Below, piece by piece: positions 23,470-31,688 of a stretch of 31,705 nt of DNA. A model generated the notes under the pieces. That model was not told where the DNA came from, made no database searches, and saw nothing but the letters and a program-made list of their open reading frames with translations. The translations under genes and the position numbers were made by a program. The number at the start of each line of letters is the position of its first letter. Within the stretch, counting starts at the first letter, position 1. Source of the DNA: Bacteroidales bacterium UBA5342 (lineage in GTDB: Bacteria; Bacteroidota; Bacteroidia; Bacteroidales; UBA5342); the NCBI GenBank assembly GCA_002408065.1, contig DHQI01000050.1:1-31705 (forward strand), given 5' to 3'.

Positions 23470-23934
23470 ATGACCCCAAACGATGCATATTCCCGCGCCA
23501 CCACCCTCTGCAGCAAGGGCGAAAAGTGCATAGCTGATATCCGCAAAAAACTTTACGACTGGAAGTTGGAGGCGGAGCATCACGATGCCGTTATCGATGC
23601 TTTGCTAGAAAATAAGTACATCGACGAGGAACGTTTTGCCCATTACTTTGTACGCGACAAATACCGTTTCAATGGCTGGGGCAAAATTAAGATGCGTCAT
23701 CATCTGTCGCAAAAAAAAATACCGTCTTATCTGATAGAACAAGCCTTTGGAGAAATAGATGAAGACGATTATATGGAGCGTCTGAACCACGCGCTCACCG
23801 TCAAAAATCGCAGCATTAAAACAGAAGATTTCTACGAACGTAAGAATAAACTGATGCGTTTTGCTGCCGGCCGTGGCTTCTCACCGGATGAGATTAATAA
23901 GGCCTTGGATATGATCACCGGAGAGGAGTCGTGA
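23470..23934 (+). CDS. recX: RecX regulatory protein
   Basis: This 154-residue protein matches the RecX family in length and pattern. It has three tandem three-helix repeats, with the family signatures CSKGEKCIADIRKKL (about 14-28), the acidic DEERFAHYFVRDK (about 52-64) and GWGKIKMRHHLSQKKI (about 69-84). RecX binds RecA filaments and limits recombination and SOS activity in the cytoplasm. RecX is often beside recA, but here recA is not in the window and the gene follows lepB after 278 bp of repeat-bearing sequence. It is followed by a good terminator. The start is the only ATG that gives the full first repeat. Confidence 0.92.
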   Translation: MTPNDAYSRATTLCSKGEKCIADIRKKLYDWKLEAEHHDAVIDALLENKYIDEERFAHYFVRDKYRFNGWGKIKMRHHLSQKKIPSYLIEQAFGEIDEDDYMERLNHALTVKNRSIKTEDFYERKNKLMRFAAGRGFSPDEINKALDMITGEES

Positions 23935-24005
23935 TGTTATATTAATATAACATTAAAATTGGTGTTTTGCCAAAGTCCTTAGTTCTGTTAGGAATAAAAT
24001 AAAGC

Positions 24006-24048
24006 AAAAGACCCGCTCAGCCGCTTAGGCCGGACAGGTCTTTTTTTT
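24006..24048. terminator. Terminator between convergent recX and SGNH genes
   Basis: The stem AAAAGACC (24006-24013) / GGTCTTTT (24037-24044), with an inner GCC/GGC pair, is followed by a run of eight T at 24041-24048 for recX. Read on the minus strand it is followed by a shorter T-rich stretch, so it may serve both genes. Confidence 0.8.
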
Positions 24049-24066
24049 GTCAATGTATGGGCTCCA

Positions 24067-24076
24067 CCCCCCCCCC
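24067..24076. repeat. Ten-base poly-C tract between convergent genes
   Basis: Ten C in a row are followed by AGGAGGGGGG, giving an imperfect C/G hairpin 31 bp from the end of the SGNH gene. It is not inside a gene or a likely promoter. Confidence 0.7.
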
Positions 24077-24106
24077 AGGAGGGGGGAGAGCCTCACACTA
24101 TGCTAA

Positions 24107-25864
24107 CTATTGTTTTACTATTTTCTGAGTATAAGTGGCATTGTTCTCCGTTTTTCCAACCACAATATATAATCCTTTACTTAAGGATGAAAGGTGCAAT
24201 TGTTGCTCTACCTGCGTCTTTACTACCGTCTGTCCGCTTGTATTATGGATGCTTAGGTTTTTAATATCTAAATCAGGATTTAGAACCAGCATTTCAGCAT
24301 TTGTGTTGTAATAAAACAAGTTTTCTTTATGCGGAGTTTCCTTAAGAGCAGAGCTGCCTTCTAAGGCTTCCAATATCTTAGCCGCTGCCTGATTGCCCTG
24401 CATTTCTTTTCCGGCAGTCGTAAAGTGAACGTCGCTATTGTTGTTGTGTAAGGGGTTTTCGTAGGTCAGGGTGTATTGGTCGTCTACCATAAGCTCCGGA
24501 TAGTTGGCCATTACGCGCAGGGCAGCAGTGTTGTACACCACTTCGTCGCCGGCTTTGCGCCCTGCTGCATTTGATGGAATATGCGAGGTGGAGGCAAAGA
24601 TGAGGTGCTCTGCTTCCGGCATCAGGATGCGCACGATGCTGTCCATATTTACCTCATATTCGTCTACGGGTACTACCTGTGTCCCGTTAATGTTCAATGC
24701 ATTGTTAAGCAGGTATTTCAGGTCGTGCAGTCCCCAGTTAAAGTGAATCACGTCCCAGTGTGTTTTGCCCAGCCACAGCGCTTGGTTTTTAAACATATCC
24801 AAGGTGCTGCCACCATTATCGGGTATGCGGTATACATTGGCTTTGCCTTTTAATTTCGCTTGCACAACAGGGGTGTAACCAATAGAAATAGAGTTACCCA
24901 TTAATAGGACATTGGGCAGGTTTTCGTCATAACCGGGATACACAAAGGAAGCGTGGTTGGTGTAACCATTTTCGGCCCGTACCAGTTCCCATACATCCTT
25001 GTTGAAATAGAGTTGAGCTGTATCAAAATCGCTTACGGTATAGTTGGTCGTCATAGAGCTGCTATAGCCGTTGGCATCGGTGGCCACGACTTTAAAGACT
25101 TTTTCGCCCGGGCCTTCTTCGGTATAAATAAAACTGGCCGAGTCAATCAGTGCGATGCTACCACCGCCTGACAGAATACTGAAAGACAAGGTGAAATCGT
25201 CTCCTTCCATATCCTGTGCTACGGCGCGGCCAATAATTTGGTTCACCCCCTGATCACCTTGTTCTTCTTTTTGGACCACGAAGGAGCTGATAAGCGGCGC
25301 ACCGTCAGCCACGTAAGCGTAAGTTTTCAGTCTGATGTTATTGATGATATAAGTGTCGCTTTCCGCTCCGCAGGCAAAGGCAAACTGGTAGGTACCGGCT
25401 TTGGCTACGGTAGCACTGACGGTCTTTTTACCGTCAAACTTGTTTAGTAAATCACAGGTTTCGAATAGGATGGTGGTCAGTTTACCTTCTTCAGCATCGT
25501 GACTGATGAGCATAAACTGTGCCTGATTACCTCCTTTTTTTGAGAAAGCATAGTATTCCAGATAGCAAGAATCGCCTGCCGTCAGGCTAAAGGTGGCTGA
25601 ATCGGTCACTAAAATATCGGTAAATGCCGGATTATCATTAAGGGTTGTTACATCAATGCCAACCCGGTATTTAGGATCCGGTGACCAACTTACGATGTCC
25701 TTGTAAAGGTAAATGCCAGCACTGGCATCACCACTGCTTACTACATTCCAACCATCGATGTTTTTCGTGTCGTTGGGGTGGCCGTTGTAGATGAGGTTGG
25801 TGTCGTCGGCAAAAATTGTAAGAGTTAGCAAAAGAGCTGTTAAAAGAGTCAGGCTTCGTTTCAT
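24107..25864 (-). CDS. Secreted SGNH/GDSL-type esterase with T9SS tail
   Basis: This 585-residue protein has a signal peptide (1-19, ending IFAD). Residues about 20-195 form a jelly-roll, carbohydrate-binding-like domain and about 195-290 an Ig- or cadherin-like domain. Residues about 312-500 are an SGNH hydrolase: LLMGNSISIGY places the nucleophile at Ser325, PDNGGST gives the block II glycine, FNWGLHDLK takes the place of the usual GxND block, and SDVHFTTAG supplies Asp478 and His480. The tail (about 510-585) is a divergent type A T9SS signal (NTSGQTVVK, GLYIVVG) without YPNP. It probably removes acyl groups, such as acetyl, from a polysaccharide outside the cell. Its promoter diverges from the beta-helix gene, next to a sulfatase and a glycosidase. 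Confidence 0.88.
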   Translation of the reverse strand: MKRSLTLLTALLLTLTIFADDTNLIYNGHPNDTKNIDGWNVVSSGDASAGIYLYKDIVSWSPDPKYRVGIDVTTLNDNPAFTDILVTDSATFSLTAGDSCYLEYYAFSKKGGNQAQFMLISHDAEEGKLTTILFETCDLLNKFDGKKTVSATVAKAGTYQFAFACGAESDTYIINNIRLKTYAYVADGAPLISSFVVQKEEQGDQGVNQIIGRAVAQDMEGDDFTLSFSILSGGGSIALIDSASFIYTEEGPGEKVFKVVATDANGYSSSMTTNYTVSDFDTAQLYFNKDVWELVRAENGYTNHASFVYPGYDENLPNVLLMGNSISIGYTPVVQAKLKGKANVYRIPDNGGSTLDMFKNQALWLGKTHWDVIHFNWGLHDLKYLLNNALNINGTQVVPVDEYEVNMDSIVRILMPEAEHLIFASTSHIPSNAAGRKAGDEVVYNTAALRVMANYPELMVDDQYTLTYENPLHNNNSDVHFTTAGKEMQGNQAAAKILEALEGSSALKETPHKENLFYYNTNAEMLVLNPDLDIKNLSIHNTSGQTVVKTQVEQQLHLSSLSKGLYIVVGKTENNATYTQKIVKQ

Positions 25865-26216
25865 ATCTATGTTTATTTGTTGGTTTTGAAAAACTTGGTG
25901 TCAAAAGTACAGGCAGACGAAAAATGACTTTGTTATTTTTTCACCAAAGTTTGTGAGCTTTAGTTCTAATCTTGTTTTATATAAATAATATGCGTTGGCT
26001 GTTTGCCGTACATTATGTTTTGTTGGAGTTTCTAGAATTAATACGCCAAGATTTTCTTAAGACGAAAAATTGTTATGCGATAGTCTGGGTTAAAATTTAG
26101 AATTCAGGGACTAATGTCCATTTTGTGAATAAAAAAGACTCAAAAAAGTCTTGTTTTTAGAATAGAATTTCACATGAAAAGAATAAAAACTAACACATTC
26201 CCATAGCGCTACCACA
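25865..26216. other. Divergent intergenic region
   Basis: It separates the minus-strand SGNH gene from the plus-strand beta-helix gene. It holds the minus-strand promoter box (25902-25909) and an AAGACT-6nt-AGTCTT hairpin (26135-26152) followed by GTTTTT, which resembles a weak terminator. The AT-rich remainder shows no gene. Confidence 0.5.
25902..25909 (-). promoter_or_regulatory. -7 promoter box for the SGNH gene
   Basis: The minus strand reads TACTTTTG followed by ACACC, matching TAnnTTTG, 37 bp before the ATG at 25864. Confidence 0.6.
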
Positions 26217-26224
26217 TACATTTG
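26217..26224 (+). promoter_or_regulatory. -7 promoter box for the beta-helix gene
   Basis: TACATTTG followed by CC matches TAnnTTTG. The predicted transcript start is at about 26231, which falls on an in-frame GTG at 26230 and so rules it out as the translation start. Confidence 0.65.
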
Positions 26225-26295
26225 CCACCGTGGAAAATCCCTTTTCCGCCAACGTGAAACAGATATCAATTTTAACCTCAAAAAACCGATTACAA

Positions 26296-28719
26296 ATGAA
26301 AAAATTAATTCTTTTATTCTCTGCGTGCTTAGTGAGTCTTGCGCTTAGTGCTCAAAATGACACTATCGTTAATGAAGATTTTTCAAGTGGAAGTATTCCT
26401 GCTGCTTGGAGTGTAAGTCATCAGCCTGATACTATAAAGTATATTGCATCTCACTCAGATAATGACATGGTAGATGCTCTATATATGTTAAATCACGAGA
26501 ACAATAATAGTGATGGAATTTATATTTATCCTAGTGTGGAGATACCTATACCTGATGGTGGTGCTAGCGGTGAAGTCGGTGTTTCCTTAGAATTTGATGC
26601 GCATAAATCAGCCATTCGTTCTTACTTAAGCTTTAAAGACAATGCCGGTACTGTAATGGCGCAGATAATGATTGGTGATGAAGGTCATGGCGATGGTAGT
26701 GGTGTTTACTTTCTGGGATCGGCAGTTGCACCACCAACTGCTAGTCGAAATGATGCTACTTCTGCAACTAAAATTTACACTCATACCAATAGTAAATCGC
26801 ATACATATAAATTTGAATTTAATCTGGATAACAATACTGTCAGTATAGAGATTGAAGGCTCAGTTAAAGTCGAGGATTCGGCTTTATTTTTTGATGCCTC
26901 TGAACTTGGTAGTATTGAGTTTGTTGCAGGTCGTGGTTGGAGTGGATCTGATACGCGCTTTTATTTAGATGATATTATGGTGGTGGAGTATGCCAGTTCT
27001 TATCAGAGCATTACGTTTAATCCGATTGATCCGGTACATATTGATAATGCAGTAGATATTGTTTTAGAAGAAAATTCAAGTGCCGGTTTGCCTATTACTT
27101 ATGCTAGCTCTGACGAAAGTGTGGCAACTATAATTAATGGTTATACCATTCATCCCGTAGGTGTTGGTAAAGCGACTATCTCTGCTAACCAAGCTGGTGA
27201 TGCCACTTATGATGCAGCGCTTGAAGTTACGCAAGATATCTTTTTTGTAGGAGATACCACAACTTATTATATCCGTGAGGATGGAGATAATGCCAATGAT
27301 GGTTTAAGCGAAAGTGCTGCATTAGCGACTTTAGCACAGGGTATATTAGAAGTTAAGGCTAATGCTATGTCAAGTGTATATATTTTGGATGTGGAGGGAA
27401 CCATAACAGGCAGTGCCGGTAATGTGGTCTTTAATCAGTCGGAAGATATCACCCTTATAGTGGATGGTAACGGTGTAGGAACTATGCAAGCAACAGATGA
27501 TGTTACTTGGAATGCCGCGGCAACGAATGAATCAGGTGGTGCTGGTGGGCGTTTCTTTGGTGGGCCTTACAACAATGGTAGTGGTGGATTAACTATAATT
27601 CTGGAAGAATTGAATATTAAAAATGCTGGTTATACTGATACTAATGGTGGTGTTATTTTTAATATGAATGTAGGTGGTAAAACTGCCAATGCAGTTATTC
27701 GTCGTTGTAATGTAAGTAACTTGATGGCTCGTTCAGGCGCTATTGCTCATGCCGTTAGTAGTCCATATTCATTAAGCATTGAAGACTCATATTTTAATAA
27801 TATAATAACGATTAATAATGGTGCTTATGGTTCACCCATCTTTGTCAATAAGAAATCGGTGCTTTCAGTTACAAATAGTGTGTTTGATGGAATAAAAAAG
27901 AGTGCTGATCAAAATGGTTCATCCATGGATCATAAAGCAGAAGGTAGTATCTTGTATTATAACGGCTCAGTTAGCGGTACTTCCTTAGAAATTATTAATA
28001 ATACATTTATTAATAATCAAGGGTTACGTGCTGAGATGACAGCGGATCAATCTACCATCTACATTAATCCGGGATTGGCTGGTGTACCTGTTACTATAGC
28101 TAATAACCTATTTGTTGGAAATGGTGCAGCTACAACCACAGCTAGTTATTATGATGTTAATATTGCTGGTTCTAATGCGCCAACACTGACAGACTGCACC
28201 AATAACGTGATGAACTCACAAAACGGTCTTGGTGCTACAGGCAACGACATAGATCCAACTTACACTTACGACGATAGCGCTATCAAATTCACCATGGATG
28301 GTGATTATCCTGAGTTGTTCACGACATCTATGGGAGTTAATTTTGTGAAAGCTAATGGTAGTAGTGTGTATGCTAAGGCCTCGGCAGCTGTGGCTCCTGA
28401 CTTTGATATTGCTGGTAATGCGCGTGCGGCCTCTCCGTCAGTGGGGGCTTATGAAGCAAGTGCTGATCCCGCTTCAGGGTTGAATGACGCTTTAGAAACA
28501 AGTGTAGGTCTTTATCCTAACCCCGTACAAGATGTACTGTATGTGGGGGGCGCTGCGGCTCGTCTATCGGTTTATAATGTAGCGGGGCAGTTAGTTCGTT
28601 CATATCAGGTTGAGAACAATCAAGTGGATGTAGCATCACTTGCAACAGGTATGTATATTGTCAATGTTATCAATGCCGAAGGTGTGTCTGTGGGCACAGA
28701 ACGTTTGATGAAAAAATAG
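26296..28719 (+). CDS. Secreted beta-helix (pectate-lyase-like) protein with T9SS tail
   Basis: I chose the ATG at 26296 (807 residues). It begins a signal peptide (ending LALSAQ), whereas an in-frame GTG at 26230 coincides with the predicted transcription start. Residues about 22-232 are a jelly-roll, LamG-like region (NEDFSSGSIPAAW). Residues about 233-316 are a bacterial Ig-like domain (ITYASSDESVATI). Residues about 317-725 start with YYIREDGDNANDGLSESAA, a usual entry to parallel beta-helix proteins, and continue with repeated rungs (IEDSYFNNI, VTNSVFDGI, IINNTFINN, IANNLFVGN) and the closing motif SVGAYE of choice-of-anchor-Q proteins. The tail (about 727-807) is T9SS type A (LYPNPVQDV, VYNVAGQ). 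It could be a polysaccharide lyase or a binding protein; I cannot identify catalytic residues. Confidence 0.87.
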   Translation: MKKLILLFSACLVSLALSAQNDTIVNEDFSSGSIPAAWSVSHQPDTIKYIASHSDNDMVDALYMLNHENNNSDGIYIYPSVEIPIPDGGASGEVGVSLEFDAHKSAIRSYLSFKDNAGTVMAQIMIGDEGHGDGSGVYFLGSAVAPPTASRNDATSATKIYTHTNSKSHTYKFEFNLDNNTVSIEIEGSVKVEDSALFFDASELGSIEFVAGRGWSGSDTRFYLDDIMVVEYASSYQSITFNPIDPVHIDNAVDIVLEENSSAGLPITYASSDESVATIINGYTIHPVGVGKATISANQAGDATYDAALEVTQDIFFVGDTTTYYIREDGDNANDGLSESAALATLAQGILEVKANAMSSVYILDVEGTITGSAGNVVFNQSEDITLIVDGNGVGTMQATDDVTWNAAATNESGGAGGRFFGGPYNNGSGGLTIILEELNIKNAGYTDTNGGVIFNMNVGGKTANAVIRRCNVSNLMARSGAIAHAVSSPYSLSIEDSYFNNIITINNGAYGSPIFVNKKSVLSVTNSVFDGIKKSADQNGSSMDHKAEGSILYYNGSVSGTSLEIINNTFINNQGLRAEMTADQSTIYINPGLAGVPVTIANNLFVGNGAATTTASYYDVNIAGSNAPTLTDCTNNVMNSQNGLGATGNDIDPTYTYDDSAIKFTMDGDYPELFTTSMGVNFVKANGSSVYAKASAAVAPDFDIAGNARAASPSVGAYEASADPASGLNDALETSVGLYPNPVQDVLYVGGAAARLSVYNVAGQLVRSYQVENNQVDVASLATGMYIVNVINAEGVSVGTERLMKK

Positions 28720-28738
28720 TTTTGGATAATAATTAGTA

Positions 28739-28780
28739 ACAAAAGCCTGGGAGTGGATTACTCTTGGGCTTTTGTTTTTT
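28739..28780 (+). terminator. Intrinsic terminator after the beta-helix gene
   Basis: A 16-bp stem with three G-U pairs (28739-28754 / 28760-28775, core ACAAAAGCC) is followed by six T. It lies 19 bp after the stop codon. Confidence 0.88.
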
Positions 28781-28783
28781 CTG

Positions 28784-28806
28784 GCTTACTCATCGGATGA
28801 GTAAGC
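28784..28806. promoter_or_regulatory. Near-perfect 23-bp palindrome, possible operator
   Basis: GCTTACTCATC and its exact reverse complement flank a single central G. It begins 3 bp after the T-run of the preceding terminator and ends 65 bp before the -7 box of the sulfatase gene. The compact dyad suits a dimeric regulator binding site; a one-base loop makes it a poor RNA hairpin. The role is inferred. Confidence 0.4.
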
Positions 28807-28871
28807 TTGGATCTGACATCGGAATTATACTATTTGACCATTTTTTTATATTCACCAAGCACTACAAAAGC

Positions 28872-28879
28872 TACATTTG
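28872..28879 (+). promoter_or_regulatory. -7 promoter box for the sulfatase gene
   Basis: TACATTTG followed by CACCC matches TAnnTTTG and ends 25 bp before the sulfatase ATG. Confidence 0.65.
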
Positions 28880-28904
28880 CACCCGAAATTAAAAATTACA
28901 AACG

Positions 28905-30317
28905 ATGAAAAAAATAACCCTCTTATTTCTTATTTTCTCTCTGGTAGCTAGTGCTAAAAATAAGCAGCCTAATGTGTTGATTATAGTAGTAGATGATATG
29001 GGCTGGTCCGATTGCGGCTTTATGGGTAGTGATTATTACGAAACACCTAACCTTGACAAGCTGGCTTCGGAAAGTATGGTCTTCACTAATGGCTATGCCG
29101 GAGCGGCTAACTGTGCGCCGAGCCGTGCGGCCCTTATTTCGGGTGCTAGTGCGCCACACACGGGCGTATATACGGTATCGCCCTCAACTCGTGGTAAAAG
29201 TAAAACCCGTCGCCTGATTCCCGAACCCAATACCGAGTTTCTGGATAATGACCTCTATACTATTGGTGATCTATTTAAGGAGGCTGGTTATGTGACCGGA
29301 ACTTTTGGTAAGTGGCATGTGGGGATGGACCCGCTCAAGCAAGGCTTTGATCATAATGTGGGCGGCAGCCGTTGGGGGCATCCTAAGAGTTATTTTGCGC
29401 CTTACATCATTCCGGAATTGGAGGCACCGGAGGGGGAATTCCTGACCGAACGTCTAACCAATGAGGTGATAGATTTTATTGATGACAATAAAAATGAGCC
29501 GTTCTTTGTTTACCTGCCTTACTATACCGTGCATACGCCTATACAAGCCAATAATAAACTACTGGCAAAATATGAAGCTAAACAAGGTAGCAAAGGACAT
29601 GATAACCCGAAGTATGCGACGATGATAGAGTCGATGGACATCAATGTTGGGCGTATATTGGATAAACTAAAGACTGAAAAACTGGATAAAAATACCATTG
29701 TTGTCTTTACCTCGGACAATGGCGGGGTGTATGGCATTACTGAGCAGCAACCTTTGCGTGCCGGCAAAGGGACTTACTACGAAGGTGGTGTGCGTGTGCC
29801 TTTAACCTTTAAGTGGGAGGGAAAAATTAAACCCGGTACCACTGATATGCCGGCCATTAATATGGACTTTTTTCCAACTTTTAAAGAGATTCTGGATGTA
29901 GAAAACGTGCCACATCATTTGGATGGAAAAAGCCTTTGGCCGCTTTTGAGTCAAGGTGATGAGCTGGAAGAACGACCAATTATTTATCATTTCCCCATTT
30001 ATTTGCAAAATAATCATGGCGCTGAACGTGTGACGCGCGATCCTCTTTTCCGTTCACGTCCCGGAACCAGCATCCGCTTGGGCGATTGGAAAATGCTGCG
30101 TTATTACGAGGATGATGGCATCGAACTTTTTAACCTAAAAGAAGACATTGGCGAAACGAAAAATATAGCTGCGCAATACCCCGAAAAAGTGAAAGAACTG
30201 GAACAGGTAATGAATAATTGGCTAAACGAAAAAAAGGCACCAATACCTATTGAGGCCAACCCGGAATTTGATGCTGCCTTTGAAGCCAAACAAAAGGAGA
30301 AAGCATTAAATAAGTAA
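28905..30317 (+). CDS. Formylglycine-dependent sulfatase (S1 family)
   Basis: This 470-residue exported sulfatase has a signal peptide (about 1-18, ending VASA) with no lipobox. It lacks a T9SS tail, so it is probably periplasmic. The active-site signature CAPSR (70-74) gives Cys70, which must be converted to formylglycine by a maturase encoded elsewhere. Metal and catalytic residues are visible: Asp30-Asp31 (VVDDMGW), Lys136 and His138 (GKWHVG), a histidine in YTVHTP, and Asp271-Asn272 (TSDNGG). It removes sulfate esters, most likely from a polysaccharide given the esterase, beta-helix and glycosidase neighbours. I cannot assign the S1 subfamily or substrate by eye. It has its own promoter box and lies 166 bp before the next gene. 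Confidence 0.94.
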   Translation: MKKITLLFLIFSLVASAKNKQPNVLIIVVDDMGWSDCGFMGSDYYETPNLDKLASESMVFTNGYAGAANCAPSRAALISGASAPHTGVYTVSPSTRGKSKTRRLIPEPNTEFLDNDLYTIGDLFKEAGYVTGTFGKWHVGMDPLKQGFDHNVGGSRWGHPKSYFAPYIIPELEAPEGEFLTERLTNEVIDFIDDNKNEPFFVYLPYYTVHTPIQANNKLLAKYEAKQGSKGHDNPKYATMIESMDINVGRILDKLKTEKLDKNTIVVFTSDNGGVYGITEQQPLRAGKGTYYEGGVRVPLTFKWEGKIKPGTTDMPAINMDFFPTFKEILDVENVPHHLDGKSLWPLLSQGDELEERPIIYHFPIYLQNNHGAERVTRDPLFRSRPGTSIRLGDWKMLRYYEDDGIELFNLKEDIGETKNIAAQYPEKVKELEQVMNNWLNEKKAPIPIEANPEFDAAFEAKQKEKALNK

Positions 30318-30335
30318 TTTTAGGGTGGGTATGTA

Positions 30336-30357
30336 GAAACGCCATATTTTGCGTCTC
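30336..30357. repeat. GTAGAAACGC...GCGTCT palindrome, copy 2
   Basis: This is a degenerate copy of the palindrome at 3855-3879, sharing ATATTTTGCGTCT exactly but with mismatches in the left arm. It lies in the 18-40 bp after the sulfatase stop. Confidence 0.5.
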
Positions 30358-30450
30358 AAATAAAGATTATTTTAGCTATAGAAAAAGTTTTGTGAACGAT
30401 ATTTAATAGCTATTGCCACGTTATTAATAGAAAAGTGAGTGGGAGTAGCT

Positions 30451-30458
30451 TATTTTTG
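30451..30458 (+). promoter_or_regulatory. -7 promoter box for the glycosidase-like gene
   Basis: TATTTTTG followed by CC matches TAnnTTTG and ends 25 bp before the ATG at 30484. Confidence 0.6.
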
Positions 30459-30483
30459 CCATTATAATTTTTAGATAGAAAAA

Positions 30484-31626
30484 ATGAAGAGAGTATTATT
30501 AATATTGAGTTTAGTTCCTTTATTTGCTATGGCGCAAACCACCATTTATACCAACGATATGGAGTATGTGCTGGGCGATGTCAAGCAAGCCTTTATCAAA
30601 GACCTGGTGAGAACACCTACGGAAGTGCAAAATCTGTTGACGGGGTTCAAAGCTATGCAGGTCAATGGAATCCGTATCCCGATCTTTGCTAAAGATTGTG
30701 AACCTTATGAACAGGCTTTGGTGTATTTTTATCAGCAAGCTGTGAAAGAGGGCTTTGTGTTGTTTGCTAACCCGGTGCATTGGAATGGTGGTCAGCGAGT
30801 GGCTAACGGGGTTTTTGAAGATTATGAAGAAGAGTTTGGGGGTGTGGTGAAAAATGATGCCACCAAGACACAAGCTTTGATCGACCGTATTTTAGAAATT
30901 GATGAAAAGTATCCCGAACTTAAATGGGTCAACCCTTTCAATGAGGATGGCAGTCCGGGGAGTACATGGAGTGCTTCGCAAATGAATACTTTATACAAAA
31001 CGCTGAGCGAAGAGCTTAAAAATGCTGAATTGATTGGTTCTTGTCCTTGGGGCATTCCAGCCGCTATCAAAGTGATCAAGAATACCGATGTGGAAAACTA
31101 TATCACGGTATCTACAACCCACAACTTAGGTTTCAATCACGAATCTTGGGAGGAGTTTATCGCCCTTTCGCATGCTGCTGGATTGCCGGCTTGGGATTCT
31201 GAAGTCAATATGAATAGAAAGTACGAAGAGAAACAAACCCGTATGGAAGCGGCCCTCGAATATGGTGTGGATGGTATGGTACTTTATGATAGCTGGAGGT
31301 CGATAGATATGACCACCGGTGAGCTTCAGAGCTCTGCTCAAACATGGATGAATCATTACCTGAAGCCAGCCTCCTTGACTGATAACTTTGAGGATGAAAG
31401 TCATTTATTCGATGTTTATAATGGGAAATCATCATTTACTATTTCATTGTTAGAACCATTTATCCAAAATGAAATTACCGTAGTGGATATGAATGGGAAA
31501 ACAATCCGTCAGATGACCTCTGATAATACACAGGACATGGAGGTGAGGGGCCTTAAGCCAGGTGTCTATGTCGTGGTTTTAAATGCCAATAATCAGCTGC
31601 AACGCGAAAAAGTGGTGGTTTACTAA
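30484..31626 (+). CDS. Secreted clan-A-like glycosidase, family unassigned, with T9SS-like tail
   Basis: This 380-residue protein has a signal peptide (1-18, ending FAMAQ). Residues about 20-295 read as a TIM barrel, with strand-like segments GIRIPIF, FVLFANPVHW, KWVNPFNED, AELIGSCPW, LPAWDSEVN and GVDGMVLYDSW. Asn153-Glu154 (NPFNED) fits the acid/base at strand 4, and Glu240 (WDSEVN) fits the nucleophile at strand 7 of retaining clan-A glycosidases. Residues about 305-380 resemble a type A T9SS tail (VVDMNGKTI, GVYVVVL), although YPNP is missing. I do not recognise the CAZy family. Next to a sulfatase and an esterase, a sulfated algal or animal polysaccharide is a plausible substrate. A terminator follows 35 bp after the stop. 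Confidence 0.75.
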   Translation: MKRVLLILSLVPLFAMAQTTIYTNDMEYVLGDVKQAFIKDLVRTPTEVQNLLTGFKAMQVNGIRIPIFAKDCEPYEQALVYFYQQAVKEGFVLFANPVHWNGGQRVANGVFEDYEEEFGGVVKNDATKTQALIDRILEIDEKYPELKWVNPFNEDGSPGSTWSASQMNTLYKTLSEELKNAELIGSCPWGIPAAIKVIKNTDVENYITVSTTHNLGFNHESWEEFIALSHAAGLPAWDSEVNMNRKYEEKQTRMEAALEYGVDGMVLYDSWRSIDMTTGELQSSAQTWMNHYLKPASLTDNFEDESHLFDVYNGKSSFTISLLEPFIQNEITVVDMNGKTIRQMTSDNTQDMEVRGLKPGVYVVVLNANNQLQREKVVVY

Positions 31627-31661
31627 ACGATATTTCACATAACAAGAAGAATATTTCACAG

Positions 31662-31688
31662 AATAGCATCCTTAGGGGTGCTATTTTT
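31662..31688 (+). terminator. Intrinsic terminator after the glycosidase-like gene
   Basis: The 10-bp stem AATAGCATCC (31662-31671) / GGGTGCTATT (31676-31685), with one T-G pair and a TTAG loop, is followed by a T-run to 31688. Confidence 0.88.

Noticed and set aside
26230..26295. Upstream GTG start for the beta-helix gene
   Set aside because: It coincides with the predicted transcription start and would place 22 polar residues before a clean signal peptide.
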